A stretch of DNA of 64,000 nt from CAVSWT01 sp963777515 (GCA_963777515.1 CAVZQU010000007.1:310001-374000), one strand, 5' to 3'. Counted from the stretch's first letter, positions 1-10,782 are shown. A program made the numbers and translations. Notes: generated by a model from the letters alone, not told the origin.

Positions 1-1212
1 TCTTGCATTTAAATTTAAAGTTTCTGTGCCCCCAATTCTTTCAAATGCCCGGTGTTCTAGCACACTTAGTAATTTTATTTGAAGAGAAGTAGATAATTCA
101 TCAATCTCATCAAGAAAGATTGTTCCGTTTTTTGCAAGCTCGAACTTACCGGGTTTAGAAATGTAAGCCCTTTCAAAAGCACCTTTTTCATATCCGAATA
201 ATTCACGTTCCAGTAAATCTTCCGGGAGAGCATTGCAGTTAATAATTAAAAAAGGCTGAACTTTTCTTTCGCTGTTTAAATGAATGCTTCTCGCAATAAT
301 ATCTTTTCCTGTACCGCTTTCTCCGGAAATTAAAACTGTGTTGTCATTTTCAATTACAGTTTCTATTAAGCTGTATGCATGTTTCATCGCTTTACTTTTA
401 CCAACCAGGCTGTTAAACTTGAATTGCTTTTCAATATGAGAAGTAAGATTAAACAATTCACTCATATCCTGAATGGTTTCAATTGCTCCGACTTGATTTC
501 TATCACTGTCATAAATTGGAGAAGTACTAACACGAACTGGAATTTTTTTATTTTCTTTGTTAGTAATGTAAAGTTCTTCTATTGATTTTGTTTCAGCAGA
601 TTTAATTGTACTTGCCATGTGACATCCGTTATGGCAATTTTTTGTTTTAAATATTTCCCAGCATTTCTTTCCAATTACTTCATTAAGTGTGTATCCCGTT
701 AAATCAATTGCTTTTTTATTAAATGAAGTTATCTCCCAATTTTTATTAATGCTGAATATCCCTTCCTGCCGGCAATTAAATATCGTCTCAAGTAAATTTG
801 ATTTTGAGTTTAACTCTTTTGTTTTTTCACTAAGATGATTAAACAACAAACTTATTTCTTCAGAGTCATGAAATACTATAATTGCCCCGGTTATTCCTCC
901 GTTAGGTTGTTCTAGTGGAGTTAAAGAAGCCAGCACATTCCTTTTCTTTTCTCCCGCGCAAAGCAATCCAAGTGAAATGTTGCTGAAAGAATTATTTTCA
1001 TAGATTGTACTGAAGATTATTCTCTTGTCTTTTTCCTCATTAATTACATCGCTAATCTTCTTTGAAAGAAATTCATCTTCATTATAGCCAGTAATCTTTT
1101 CCGCGGAATCATTGAGAGCTATAATTTTACCTGAGCTGTCAATTGCAATAATACCATCAGGGATTTGAAACGGTTGAGAGGAGGCTTCACTTATGTTTTC
1201 TTCGATGTTCAT
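1..1212 (-). CDS. Sigma-54-type AAA+ transcriptional regulator with two PAS domains (3' end cut by window edge)
   Basis: I translated this by hand from the ATG at 1212; the frame is open for 404 codons to the window edge. Residues about 12-115 and 140-245 look like PAS domains; the second carries a cysteine-rich stretch (GKKCWEIF then KNCHNGCHM), as in PAS domains of many sigma-54 activators. An AAA+ domain follows from about residue 265, with Walker A GESGTGKD near 296 and Walker B FLDEI. The loop that should read GAFTGA and contact sigma-54 reads GAFERA (166-183), so sigma-54 activation is uncertain. The remaining AAA+ part and any DNA-binding domain lie outside the window. A one- or two-component sensor-regulator role is inferred. 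Confidence 0.85.
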   Translation of the reverse strand, partial: MNIEENISEASSQPFQIPDGIIAIDSSGKIIALNDSAEKITGYNEDEFLSKKISDVINEEKDKRIIFSTIYENNSFSNISLGLLCAGEKKRNVLASLTPLEQPNGGITGAIIVFHDSEEISLLFNHLSEKTKELNSKSNLLETIFNCRQEGIFSINKNWEITSFNKKAIDLTGYTLNEVIGKKCWEIFKTKNCHNGCHMASTIKSAETKSIEELYITNKENKKIPVRVSTSPIYDSDRNQVGAIETIQDMSELFNLTSHIEKQFKFNSLVGKSKAMKHAYSLIETVIENDNTVLISGESGTGKDIIARSIHLNSERKVQPFLIINCNALPEDLLERELFGYEKGAFERAYISKPGKFELAKNGTIFLDEIDELSTSLQIKLLSVLEHRAFERIGGTETLNLNAR

Positions 1213-1568
1213 GGCGCTTTAACCCGAAAAAATATTTTAAGTTATTTGGGAGGAATACAATCTTATTTTTTAGCCCAACAATAATTCTCCCCAGCAATTA
1301 GTCCGAATGTTCAGTTATTTCACACCATTTTTAAAGGGGCACAAATTATGCCACCCAAATATATTTCCATGAGAAATTTTTCGCTATTTTTTTAAAGAAA
1401 TCAACACTGATTTTGGTTTGTTTATCGGGAGGTGACAATAATTTTTCACAATTGAGAACTGAGGAATTTATAATTCTAATACTTCAAAAAATGTTGCAAA
1501 TAGGTTTGCGCAAATTCACATGAGTATTCAGCATATTTTAACATAATAATCAGTATATAATGTCAAAA
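1213..1568. other. Intergenic region, AT-rich
   Basis: About 356 bases between the regulator start and the stop of the upstream GH31 gene. It must contain the regulator promoter. I see no convincing open frame, RNA gene, strong hairpin or sigma-54 -24/-12 element. Confidence 0.4.
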
Positions 1569-4034
1569 TTATCTTCTGCAGATTAACGTAATTTTATCAT
1601 CATTTTTGAATTTAACTGATAAAATTTTGGCTTCTTTATCCACAAAAAATCCTTGAGCAGCTTTACTTAGCTCATCAAGAGATGAACATTTTCTTAGTGC
1701 TTCCCCATTAACCTCAACATATGAAATATCTTCTGTGTTGTAAAAATGTGTTAGATAACTTTTTATTCCCGCATCATAATGATTATAAGTTTTACTAATA
1801 TTGAGTTGAATTTCATTACCGGATTTCAACTCAAATTTTGTCAAAGAGTAGATATCTCTACTTGTATGATCTTGTGTTATTCCATCATCCTGGTATAAAG
1901 TGTATTCACTGTTTTTTCCAGGAAATATTTTTAATTCCAATTGTGTTATTTTCTTTTCACCAACAAAATTCTCTACTTCCTGTATGGGGATAATTCCACC
2001 TTCTTTGATGAATAAGGGAATTTGATCAATTGGCGCTTCAACTAATATCCACTGTTTGCCTTCATACACTTTATGTGTCCACCAATCAAGCCATTTGCCT
2101 TCAGGTAAATAAAGCTTTTTTGTATCTTCAGTTTCAGAAAGAACAGGAGCAGCTAATAAATTATCTCCTATCATAAATTGATATTGGGCATCAGTGGCAT
2201 AGCACTCAGAATCATCTTGATAATTTAAAATCATACTCCTCATTACCGGAAGTCCGGTAGTTGATGTAGTATAAAATTCATTGTAAAGAAATGGAAGCAG
2301 CTTATATCTTAACTCAATTATTTTTCTATTCCATACTTCTGCATCTTCACCATAAGTCCATGGCTCTTTAGATTTTAAATAAATAGCTGAATGCGCTCTA
2401 AAAAATGGAGTTAAGCAGCCAAGCTCAAGCCATCTTGTAAAAAGCCTTTTTGATGGAACTCCGTTAAATCCGCCGACATCACTGCCTGCAAATGCAATCC
2501 CACTTAATCCCATTCCTTGTACCATTGTGCACGCTAACTTTAAATGCACTTCACTGGCAACATTATCGCCTGTCCACACAGCAGCATATCTTTGAATACC
2601 TGAAAATCCCGCACGTGTTAAGATAAACGGACGTTTATTTGGAAATTCTTTTTTAATTCCATTAAAAGTTGCCCGAGCCATTTCAAGCCCATAAACGTTA
2701 TGAATTTTTTTATGATTGGCATTAAATCCATTATCATCAAATTGAACTATATCGGGAAACCACCTTCCCCAAACAGCTGGTTCATTCATATCATTCCAAA
2801 TGCCGGCTATGCCTTGTTTCATCCAATCCGCATTTTTTTGTCCCCACCAATCTCTTGTCGCTTGTTTTGTAAAATCAGGAAAGTAAGCCCACGACGGCCA
2901 AACTTCACCTTGATACACTTCACCATCTGGATACTTTGCGAATAGATTTTGAGTCAGCCCTTCTTTAGCAGGAGAATAATTATCTGTATCAGCTTTAACG
3001 CCCGGATCAACTATTGTAATTATTTTAAATCCTTGATTTGATAAATCACCCAACATTTTTTTAGGATTTGGAAATCTATCTTTATTCCATGTAAAAACCC
3101 GATACCCATTCATGTAATGTATATCAAGATAAATTACATCACATGGTATTTGTTTATCACGAAATTGATTTGCGATAGTTCTAACTTCGGATTCGGGATA
3201 ATAACTCCATTTACTTTGCTGGTAGCCTAATGACCATAATGGCGGCATTTCCATTCTGCCGGTTAACATTGTGTAAGATGAAATTACATTTTTTATAGTT
3301 GGGCCATAAATAAAGTAGTAATCTAGTTCACCTTTATCAGCGCCAAACCAATAGAATCTGTTGTTAGCCGCACCCAAGTTGAAATAAGATTTATAAGTGT
3401 TGTCAAGAAATATCCCGTATGCTGATCTTAAATGTTCTCCGGATGAAATTTTTCTAACTCCAATAAAGAAAGGAATTGACTGATAAATTGGATCTCTATC
3501 ACTTTGATAACTTGGGATATCCGAATTCCACATTGTCCATTGATTACCACGCTTATTAAGATTGCCTGTTTTCTCACCTAATCCATAAAACTGCTCATCG
3601 TCAAACAACTTTTTAAAAACTCTTACTTCATCATTATCATAGCTGACTCCAAAACTTTTATCATCTTCATTCAATAAATTGCCTTCTATATCATAAATAC
3701 TAACCCGGCAAGGTGATTTCGTAATAATTACTTTTAAATCCTTTGTTGTTATTTCATAATTATCATCAAGATTTTTTAAGTTATAAACAACTTTAGCAGG
3801 TTTATAGATTACTGCATAGGAAGGTGCTTTTGAAAACTCATCTCTATTTGTAAATCTAAACCTGATAATATTATCAGAAACGAAATAAAGGTTGAGCTTT
3901 GAATTACTTAGATTAAATTCTATTCTGTCATCAAAGTTCTTACTGGAAACTATATTCCCTAAAAATTTAAATTCGGCTTGTGAAATTTTAGTCATAAAAA
4001 AAATTAATAAAAAAATGGATAAATATTTATTCAT
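1569..4034 (-). CDS. Secreted glycoside hydrolase family 31 (alpha-glucosidase/alpha-xylosidase type)
   Basis: 821 residues from the ATG at 4034. A longer frame opens with TTG at 4094, but the ATG start begins a clean signal peptide (MNKYLSIFLLIFFMTKIS then QAEF), so I prefer it. GH31 signatures are clear: the nucleophile motif WNDMNEP (Asp about 415) and the acid/base motif WTGDN (Asp about 490). The N-terminal beta domain and C-terminal beta domains are full length. GH31 enzymes release alpha-linked glucose or xylose from oligosaccharides; the substrate cannot be fixed from sequence. It acts in the periplasm or outside the cell (inferred). It stands alone, not next to the other sugar genes at 41-52 kb. 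Confidence 0.93.
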   Translation of the reverse strand: MNKYLSIFLLIFFMTKISQAEFKFLGNIVSSKNFDDRIEFNLSNSKLNLYFVSDNIIRFRFTNRDEFSKAPSYAVIYKPAKVVYNLKNLDDNYEITTKDLKVIITKSPCRVSIYDIEGNLLNEDDKSFGVSYDNDEVRVFKKLFDDEQFYGLGEKTGNLNKRGNQWTMWNSDIPSYQSDRDPIYQSIPFFIGVRKISSGEHLRSAYGIFLDNTYKSYFNLGAANNRFYWFGADKGELDYYFIYGPTIKNVISSYTMLTGRMEMPPLWSLGYQQSKWSYYPESEVRTIANQFRDKQIPCDVIYLDIHYMNGYRVFTWNKDRFPNPKKMLGDLSNQGFKIITIVDPGVKADTDNYSPAKEGLTQNLFAKYPDGEVYQGEVWPSWAYFPDFTKQATRDWWGQKNADWMKQGIAGIWNDMNEPAVWGRWFPDIVQFDDNGFNANHKKIHNVYGLEMARATFNGIKKEFPNKRPFILTRAGFSGIQRYAAVWTGDNVASEVHLKLACTMVQGMGLSGIAFAGSDVGGFNGVPSKRLFTRWLELGCLTPFFRAHSAIYLKSKEPWTYGEDAEVWNRKIIELRYKLLPFLYNEFYTTSTTGLPVMRSMILNYQDDSECYATDAQYQFMIGDNLLAAPVLSETEDTKKLYLPEGKWLDWWTHKVYEGKQWILVEAPIDQIPLFIKEGGIIPIQEVENFVGEKKITQLELKIFPGKNSEYTLYQDDGITQDHTSRDIYSLTKFELKSGNEIQLNISKTYNHYDAGIKSYLTHFYNTEDISYVEVNGEALRKCSSLDELSKAAQGFFVDKEAKILSVKFKNDDKITLICRR

Positions 4035-4184
4035 ATTAAAACTCTGGATGTGATGATAAATCGTTGGTAATAATTTTAGTAAATAACAACTCAAATTTAT
4101 ACAAAGTAAATTTCAATTAAAATTGTATCCACGAAGTGAATTATTTATTAAATAAGTTTACCTTAGTTGAATATGATATTATTT

Positions 4185-4802
4185 TTAATGTGAATTTTTT
4201 ACGGCAAGCTCTACTTTTCCTTTTTCTTCCAATATATTTTTTTTAAGCCTTTCCCCAAATTTTTCATTAGCATAATTTGTATAGAATTTTTTATTGATTA
4301 AAAAATCTAATTGGATTTTCTGCCATTCCAAATCAGAATATCTTTTATTAAAAAGAAGTTCCCATTCACGCCTTAGCAATTTCCCTTTATCTTCAAATTT
4401 TTTCCTCCCAATGTGGGCAAGGTCAGCGTCTTTAATAATTTTTTCCATAATATTTTGAGGTTCTCGGCCATTCTCAGTACTTAAAATTAAATTAGCAATA
4501 TCATTAATTTTTTCTTCATTATAATTTTGACTTTCCAGGAAAGCTTTCATGATCTGCACACTTTTTTCTTCATGATCATCAGTTGAAAAAATATAACCTG
4601 TATCATGAAACCACGCTGCCAAAAGTAGAATTTCAATATCTTCATTGGATAAATTGGATTGTTCTGCTATTTCAAAACAAGTGTCGGCCACTTCTTTTGT
4701 GTGCGTATAATTATGGTACAAGTAATTTTCTGATAACTTTTCTTTAAAAAGTTTTGTAACAAAAGTTTTTGCATTATCAACTAGTTTAATATTCACATCC
4801 AT
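4185..4802 (-). CDS. HD-domain protein, predicted metal-dependent phosphohydrolase
   Basis: 205 residues; the ATG follows an AGGA ribosome site. The segment YHNYTHTKEV followed by AAWFHDTGY and later IIKDADLAHIG gives the H...HD...D metal ligands of HD-superfamily hydrolases. No signal peptide or partner domain is present, so it is cytoplasmic. This small stand-alone HD form is common in Bacteroidetes-type genomes and usually has no assigned substrate; nucleotide or cyclic-nucleotide hydrolysis is possible. The gap to the DAHP synthase gene upstream is about 200 bases. Confidence 0.8.
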   Translation of the reverse strand: MDVNIKLVDNAKTFVTKLFKEKLSENYLYHNYTHTKEVADTCFEIAEQSNLSNEDIEILLLAAWFHDTGYIFSTDDHEEKSVQIMKAFLESQNYNEEKINDIANLILSTENGREPQNIMEKIIKDADLAHIGRKKFEDKGKLLRREWELLFNKRYSDLEWQKIQLDFLINKKFYTNYANEKFGERLKKNILEEKGKVELAVKNSH

Positions 4803-4999
4803 TTCTATCCTGCTTATTTGTACAAAAATTCCTAATGTTTTAGTCAGTTTCTACAGTGAACTTAATAAGATCAGCTTAGAAATTGAAGGCAATATTTAGC
4901 AAAAGTAATTTTTAGAATTAAATTGTGACAAGCGCCAAATTGATGTGGAAATACAATTTCACGATATTTAATAGAAATGAATAATAAATGAAAGATTTT

Positions 5000-6113
5000 T
5001 TAAGTGTATTTTTTCACCAGTGATTTTCTTTTCTCATAAGCTTCACGGGAAATTTGCATATCTTCTATAAAATGCGGCAGCTCTTTCAACAGCAATGCTT
5101 GCGGGCCGTCAACTAAAGCCTTCAACGGTACAGGATGAAAGTCAATTAAAACCATATTAGCTCCGGCAATAACACCTTGTGAAGCTGCATGAAGAATATC
5201 AAGAATACCATCAGGTGATGTTTCACGTGAGCCAACTGAATGAGAAGGATCAACGCAAATAGGCATTCTAGTTAATCTTTTTACCGCCGGTACATGAGCA
5301 AAATCAACAAGATTTCTATGAGGATCTGAAAAAGAAGTTTTCATTCCACGAAGGCAAAATATTACATTTGCATTTCCCTCACTGGCCAAGTATTCGGCTG
5401 CGTTTAATGATTCACTCAAAGTAATTCCAAACCCCCTTTTTAATAAAACTGGATATTCGTTTTGCCTTCCTATAGATTTAAGCAGCTCAAAGTTTTGAGT
5501 ATTCCTGGTTCCTACTCTGAATCATGACCCCAGTTGGACGGCCGGATTCTTCTAGTATGGAATTAATTTCGTCAATATGACTCTCATGAGTTACTTCCAT
5601 TGCTATAATCTTAATCCCATATTTACCCGCAAGCTCAAAAACATAAGGTAAACAGTTTTTCCCATGACCTTGAAATGAATATGGATTTGTCCTTGGTTTA
5701 TAAGCTCCCATCCTGGTGCACACAAGACCATTTTCCTGCAAAGCTTTCATCATTAATTCAACATGCTCTTTTGTATCAACAGCACACAAGCCGGGGAATA
5801 AATTTAAATTTTCCTGACTGAAATGCACACCGTTATAATCAAAGCCGGTTGCCCGTAAACCATCTTTATGCCTTCCTAATATCCGGTATTCTTGTGAAAC
5901 TCTTACTACCCTTTCAACTGCCGGTAAAGTTTCAATCTGTTCCTTACTCAAAGCAGCAGTATCACCAGTTAAATAGATTTCGGTTAGTAATTGAAGCTGT
6001 CCTTGAACAATATGCTTTTTGAGCCGGATATTGGGAAGATCTTTTAAATAATCCCAGGTCTTTTTAAATTCTTCAGATTTTTCGTTTGTATCAGGATGAA
6101 GTATAACTATCAT
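5000..6113 (-). pseudogene. aroF: 3-deoxy-7-phosphoheptulonate synthase, reading frame broken by one extra base
   Basis: Two frames together make one complete class Ia-beta (Thermotoga/Bacillus AroF-type) DAHP synthase, the first step of aromatic biosynthesis. The N-terminal frame (5487-6113) carries the ferredoxin-like regulatory domain (residues 1-85) and KPRTNPYSFQGHG; the C-terminal frame (5000 to about 5515) carries VGTRNTQNFELLK, the LLKRGFGITLSESLNAAEYL region and the metal/substrate motif DPSHSVGSRE. They join perfectly if the single A at 5516 (minus-strand sense) is removed, giving MIQ-VGTRN. No other damage is visible and there is no slippery heptamer. Either a sequencing indel or a very recent mutation; the rest of the gene looks under selection. 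Confidence 0.88.
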
Positions 6114-6241
6114 TTTTTCCTTACTGGATTGAAATATTTTTTATAATTAGAAGTATCAATTTAGAAAAAGCAAAACCAAAATCGAAAATATTTGTAGAGT
6201 AAAAATCATTCTACTGAATATATATTACTAATTGCAAATAA

Positions 6242-7441
6242 CTATTTATTTAAATGTCTTTCTGTTGGTATACTTAGCATTGAAATAGAAGAAATTAACC
6301 CAAATAAAAATGCACCTGCCCAAAGAATTTGTGGACCAAGTATTTCAAGAACTGTCATCCCAAGCCAGGGCCCAAGTGTGAATGCAAGACTAAAATTTAT
6401 TTGATAGAATCCCATATATTCTCCTCTTTTATTTTCAGGAGATATGCTTGATATAAAACTAGCACTTGCAGGGAATAAAATCATTTCACCGAAGGTCCAT
6501 ATTACAATTGTAATCACTAATCCAACTATACCACTTGCCAAAGCCATTCCTCCAAAACCAATCGCTGTAAGCAAAGCTCCCACTGCCAAAGATTTTTTAT
6601 CATGCCAATGATTTAAATAATTGTTAAGTGGAAATTCAATTAAAATTATAAGAACCGTATTTATTGCAAATAGAACTCCAAAAGTTGCTTCGGAAAAATG
6701 CAGATACTTAACTACAAAAACTGCCATAGCTGCTTGATGCTGAAAATATACGATTACTACCGGCAGAATAGATATAATAAAAAATATTAACCTTCTATCC
6801 CTCAATGCATCACTTTGAAATATTGACTGTCTAGTAATTGCATTGTCTTCGAAAGAATTATGATTATCAAAAGTCCTTTGCCAGTGTGAATAAATCAAAA
6901 ACAATCCGGCACCAATTGATGTTAATCCATCTACATAAAATAAATAAGCAAAATTAATTTGGCTCAAAAAACCACCTATTACCGGCCCAATGCTCATCCC
7001 TAAATTTATAGCCAGCCGGTACAAAGCAAAAGCCGGCTTCCTTTGATCTTGAGGGACAATTTCGGAAATAAGTGACATATTTGCCGGCCGGAAAGATTCA
7101 TTTATAATTGCCCAAATAACTGTTGTTATCAATAAAGGAATGAAACCTTGAATAAATGGATAAACAAAAAGCATTAATCCAGATAAAATAAGCGATAGTT
7201 TCATTTGTTTTAATGCACCAATCCGGTCACTCATCCTTCCTACAAAAGGCGCAGTAATTAAAGCTCCAAATCCATAAGCAGTTATAATTAATCCGGCAGA
7301 ACTGGTTGATATATCAACACCCCGTGTTAGATATATTGCAAGAAAAGGCAGCACCATAGTTCCGGCTCGATTGATCAATGAAGCTGTACATAAAAGCCAA
7401 AGGTCTTTCGGCAGTTTATTTAAACCTTGCCAGGGATTCAT
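6242..7441 (-). CDS. MFS transporter, probable drug/metabolite exporter
   Basis: 399 residues with about twelve hydrophobic segments. The MFS loop-2 signature appears as GRMSDRIGALKQMK and the second half has a matching cytoplasmic loop (NHWHDKKSLAVGA). The layout resembles MdtH/YfmO-like proton-coupled exporters; the substrate is unknown. The first transmembrane helix follows directly after MNPWQGLNKLPKDLWLL. It is followed at 130 bases by aroF on the same strand, but a functional link is not evident. Confidence 0.85.
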   Translation of the reverse strand: MNPWQGLNKLPKDLWLLCTASLINRAGTMVLPFLAIYLTRGVDISTSSAGLIITAYGFGALITAPFVGRMSDRIGALKQMKLSLILSGLMLFVYPFIQGFIPLLITTVIWAIINESFRPANMSLISEIVPQDQRKPAFALYRLAINLGMSIGPVIGGFLSQINFAYLFYVDGLTSIGAGLFLIYSHWQRTFDNHNSFEDNAITRQSIFQSDALRDRRLIFFIISILPVVIVYFQHQAAMAVFVVKYLHFSEATFGVLFAINTVLIILIEFPLNNYLNHWHDKKSLAVGALLTAIGFGGMALASGIVGLVITIVIWTFGEMILFPASASFISSISPENKRGEYMGFYQINFSLAFTLGPWLGMTVLEILGPQILWAGAFLFGLISSISMLSIPTERHLNK

Positions 7442-7809
7442 TTAAGTAAAATATTTTAGGGAATTTTTATAAATGTATTTAGAAGAGCAAATATCTAAAA
7501 AATTTATTTCATTTAAAAAAATTAATGTAACTTTTTGTTTTATATTTCATATATTGAATTTCATAGGTGCAGGTTCTTCAAATATTGAATGTTATTATGT
7601 TTTTTATATTATATTTTTGATTAAATATTAAACATTTCCAAAAATATTCGATAATATAAAATAAGGAATTGAGTTCTTCGAATTATATGAAAATGAAATA
7701 AATTATTACCAATTTACATTATTAACCGTTCGCATAGACTAATTAAATCAAGACTGAGTATTTACTTGTTGAATGCGGAAGAAATTTTGAAATATTTTTA
7801 CATCCATAA
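7442..7809. other. Divergent intergenic region
   Basis: 368 very AT-rich bases between the MFS gene (minus) and the hybrid kinase gene (plus), so it should hold two outward promoters. I found no open frame, hairpin terminator or copy of the 31-bp motif seen downstream at 17-36 kb. Confidence 0.4.
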
Positions 7810-10665
7810 ATGAGAAACGACGATTTTAATAGTCAAATTCAGAATGATGATTTTCATTACATGAAAAGAATTCATTCTATCCTAAGTTCTGTAAATCATA
7901 TCATAGTTAGAATAAGAGATAAAAAAACCTTATTAGATGAGGTCTGTAAAACTATTAACGAAAAAGGCGACTATGATGTAGTCTGGATCGAATTAAAAGT
8001 TGATGATGAAGAAAGGTTTAAGGTTTATTCTTCTCACACAAAGAAAGAGCACTCTCCCATTAATTTGGACCAACTATCCGGTATTATATCTGAGAACAAT
8101 TTAGAACTTACAACTCTTCGCGAAAACGGTTATACTACTCAAAACAATTTACACAACAAGGTAATAAATGCCGGGCTATTTGGAAGCACTGTTATTACTA
8201 TTTCATCATACCTTTATACTTTCCCGGTAATAATAGAAAATAATCTTGAAGGAAAGTTAAGACTAATTTCAAATTATCATAGAATTATAAAAGATGAGGA
8301 GCTCGACCTTTTAAAAGAGATTTCCGGAGATATTTCCTATGCTCTAGAAAGACTTAGGCTAGAAGAAAAAACTATTGTAAGTGAAACAAAATTAAGAGAA
8401 GTAATTGAAAACAGTACAAATCTTTTTTATTCCCATGATACTAATTTTTTACTAACATATATCAGCCCTCGCTCTAATGAGTTCTTTGGTTGTACGCCTG
8501 AAGAAGCAGCGGTTAACTGGACTAAGTTCCTTACTGATAATCCAATCAATGAAATCGGTATTAAAAGAACAATCGATGCGATCAAAACCGGTAAAAAACA
8601 AGAACCTTATGAATTGGAATTAAAGAGAAAAGATGGTAAGAAAATTTGGGTGCAGGTTAACGAAACCCCTGTGGTTAAAAATGGAAAGACTGCTTCAATT
8701 GTTGGGGCATTAACTAACATTACAGAACGTAAAAAAATTGCAATAGAAAGAGATAACTTTTTCAAATTTTCCAATGATGTAATGTGCGTGATCGATTTAG
8801 AAGGAAACTTTTTAACATCCAACACTGCTTGGGAAAATTTACTTGGTTATTCAAATGATGAATTAACAAAGTTAAACGTTGGTGATCTTGCACATCCGGA
8901 TGATGTCCATTTATTACTAGAAGTTAAAGAAAAAGTATTAAATGGAAAGAACAGCAGTAACTTTTTATTGCGTACATGCCACAAAGATGGTTCGTATAAA
9001 TGGTTATCGTTTAATGCATTTCTAAATGAAAATAACATTTACGGACTTGGAAAAGATGTAACAGAATTGATAGAGACTGGGGATAAATTAAAGAAGGTTT
9101 TACACGGTTTAGAGAAAACCAATAAGGATCTTACTAGATTATCACGTGCTGTTGAGCAAAGCCCGGTTTCAATTGTATTAACCGACTTAAATGGGAATAT
9201 AGAATATGCTAACCCCAAATGTCTTGAAACTACAGGATACACCCTGGAAGAAGTGATTGGTAAAAATCCCCGCGTATTTAAATCCGGCGAAAAGTCCCCG
9301 GATGAATATCAAGAACTTTGGGAGACCATTTCTTCGGGGAAGGAGTGGAAAGGTGAATTTCACAATAAAAAGAGAAACGGTGAGTTATACTGGGAATTGG
9401 CTTCCATTTCGCCGGTGAAAAATAGTAAAGGGGAAATAATTAGTTATCTCGCGGTTAAAGAAGATATAACTGAGAGAAAAAGAATGATCGATGAGTTAAT
9501 AGTTGCCAAAGATGAAGCAGAGGAAATTAACCGGATTAAATCAAACTTTTTCTCTAATATGAGCCATGAATTGCGAACTCCGCTAGTAGGCATAATTGGA
9601 TTTTCAGATATGCTGATGGAGGAAATTAAAAATAAGGAACAAAAAGAATTTGTTAAAAGCATACTCGATAGCGGAAACAGGCTGCTTAAAACATTAAATA
9701 CAATCTTAAATATTTCCAAGTTAGAAGGTGAAAAAGTTAAGCTGTTTCTTCAGACTTTTAATATTTATGATGAAGTTAAATATGCGGTTGAGTCAAATAA
9801 AAACAGTGCTGATACAAAAAAATTAGACTTAATTTTATCATGCAATGATAAAGAATTGTATGCTGAAATTGATAAAAAAGTATTTAGAGTTATTATAAAT
9901 AATCTTATAAATAATGCAATTAAATTTACCGATAAGGGAAGTGTTACTGTAGATATTACCTCTAAAGTGAAGGACTCAAAAGATTATATTATTATCTCCA
10001 TTGTTGATACAGGGATAGGTATTTCCCCGGAACATTACAATATTATATTTGACGAATTTAGACAGGGCAGCGAGGGATTGAACAGAAGTTTTGAAGGCGT
10101 TGGATTAGGATTAACAATTGTTAAAAGATATGTTAACTTATTAAATGGCAACATCTCAGTTTCAAGTGAATTAGGAAAAGGGTCTACATTCACTCTAGAG
10201 ATTCCTGCTACTCTTACTAAAAATAAATCAAATATTACTGGGGATAAGAAAATTTTCACAACTAGCTTAAAAGCAGCTAAGTTTAATAAAAAGATTAATA
10301 TATTATTAGTTGAAGATGATAATATAAATCGAAATGTAACAAAATATTTTTTAAGGGATGCTTGTAACCTCGATTTTGCAAAGACCGGTGAAAGTGCTTT
10401 AGAATTAATTAAAGATAATAAATACGATTTAATTTTGATGGATATTGCTTTGGGTTCAGGGTTAAACGGATTAGAAACTACAAAATTGATAAGAGAAAAT
10501 AACGGATATAAAGATGTCCCCGTAATTGCCTTAACTGCTTACGCAATGTATATAGAAAAAGATAAATTCTTACTAGAAGGTTGCGATGATTATCTATCAA
10601 AACCTTTCACTAAAAATGATTTAATAGACAAAATTAATAGCGTGCTCAATAGCGATCAAAGCTGA
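7810..10665 (+). CDS. Hybrid sensor histidine kinase (GAF-like, three PAS, HisKA, HATPase, receiver)
   Basis: 951 residues without transmembrane segments, so a cytoplasmic sensor. Order: GAF-like input (about 10-185), PAS domains near 190-305, 310-420 and 440-565, the last two ending in DxTE-type linkers, HisKA with FSNMSHELRTP (His about 587), HATPase with NNLINNAIKFTD and DTGIGIS/GVGLGL, then a receiver starting INILLVEDDN (about 828) with acceptor Asp in LILMDIALG (about 877) and Lys in LSKPF. There is no output domain, so phosphate must pass to another protein. It may feed the orphan LuxR regulators downstream (inference). Starts right after AT-rich DNA; neighbours are unrelated. Confidence 0.92.
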   Translation: MRNDDFNSQIQNDDFHYMKRIHSILSSVNHIIVRIRDKKTLLDEVCKTINEKGDYDVVWIELKVDDEERFKVYSSHTKKEHSPINLDQLSGIISENNLELTTLRENGYTTQNNLHNKVINAGLFGSTVITISSYLYTFPVIIENNLEGKLRLISNYHRIIKDEELDLLKEISGDISYALERLRLEEKTIVSETKLREVIENSTNLFYSHDTNFLLTYISPRSNEFFGCTPEEAAVNWTKFLTDNPINEIGIKRTIDAIKTGKKQEPYELELKRKDGKKIWVQVNETPVVKNGKTASIVGALTNITERKKIAIERDNFFKFSNDVMCVIDLEGNFLTSNTAWENLLGYSNDELTKLNVGDLAHPDDVHLLLEVKEKVLNGKNSSNFLLRTCHKDGSYKWLSFNAFLNENNIYGLGKDVTELIETGDKLKKVLHGLEKTNKDLTRLSRAVEQSPVSIVLTDLNGNIEYANPKCLETTGYTLEEVIGKNPRVFKSGEKSPDEYQELWETISSGKEWKGEFHNKKRNGELYWELASISPVKNSKGEIISYLAVKEDITERKRMIDELIVAKDEAEEINRIKSNFFSNMSHELRTPLVGIIGFSDMLMEEIKNKEQKEFVKSILDSGNRLLKTLNTILNISKLEGEKVKLFLQTFNIYDEVKYAVESNKNSADTKKLDLILSCNDKELYAEIDKKVFRVIINNLINNAIKFTDKGSVTVDITSKVKDSKDYIIISIVDTGIGISPEHYNIIFDEFRQGSEGLNRSFEGVGLGLTIVKRYVNLLNGNISVSSELGKGSTFTLEIPATLTKNKSNITGDKKIFTTSLKAAKFNKKINILLVEDDNINRNVTKYFLRDACNLDFAKTGESALELIKDNKYDLILMDIALGSGLNGLETTKLIRENNGYKDVPVIALTAYAMYIEKDKFLLEGCDDYLSKPFTKNDLIDKINSVLNSDQS

Positions 10666-10782
10666 AGTTTTAATTAGATGATAGTCTGCCGAATTACTTT
10701 CTAGATTCTCACTAATGATTTCAGAAATCTTCCCTTTTTCAATTTTAATCTTGAAGGAATTCACATTTTTTTTATTCGTAAA

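Noticed and set aside
5487..5530. Programmed frameshift in aroF
   Set aside because: No slippery heptamer or stimulatory hairpin is visible, and the family is not known for frameshifting; a one-base error or mutation is simpler.
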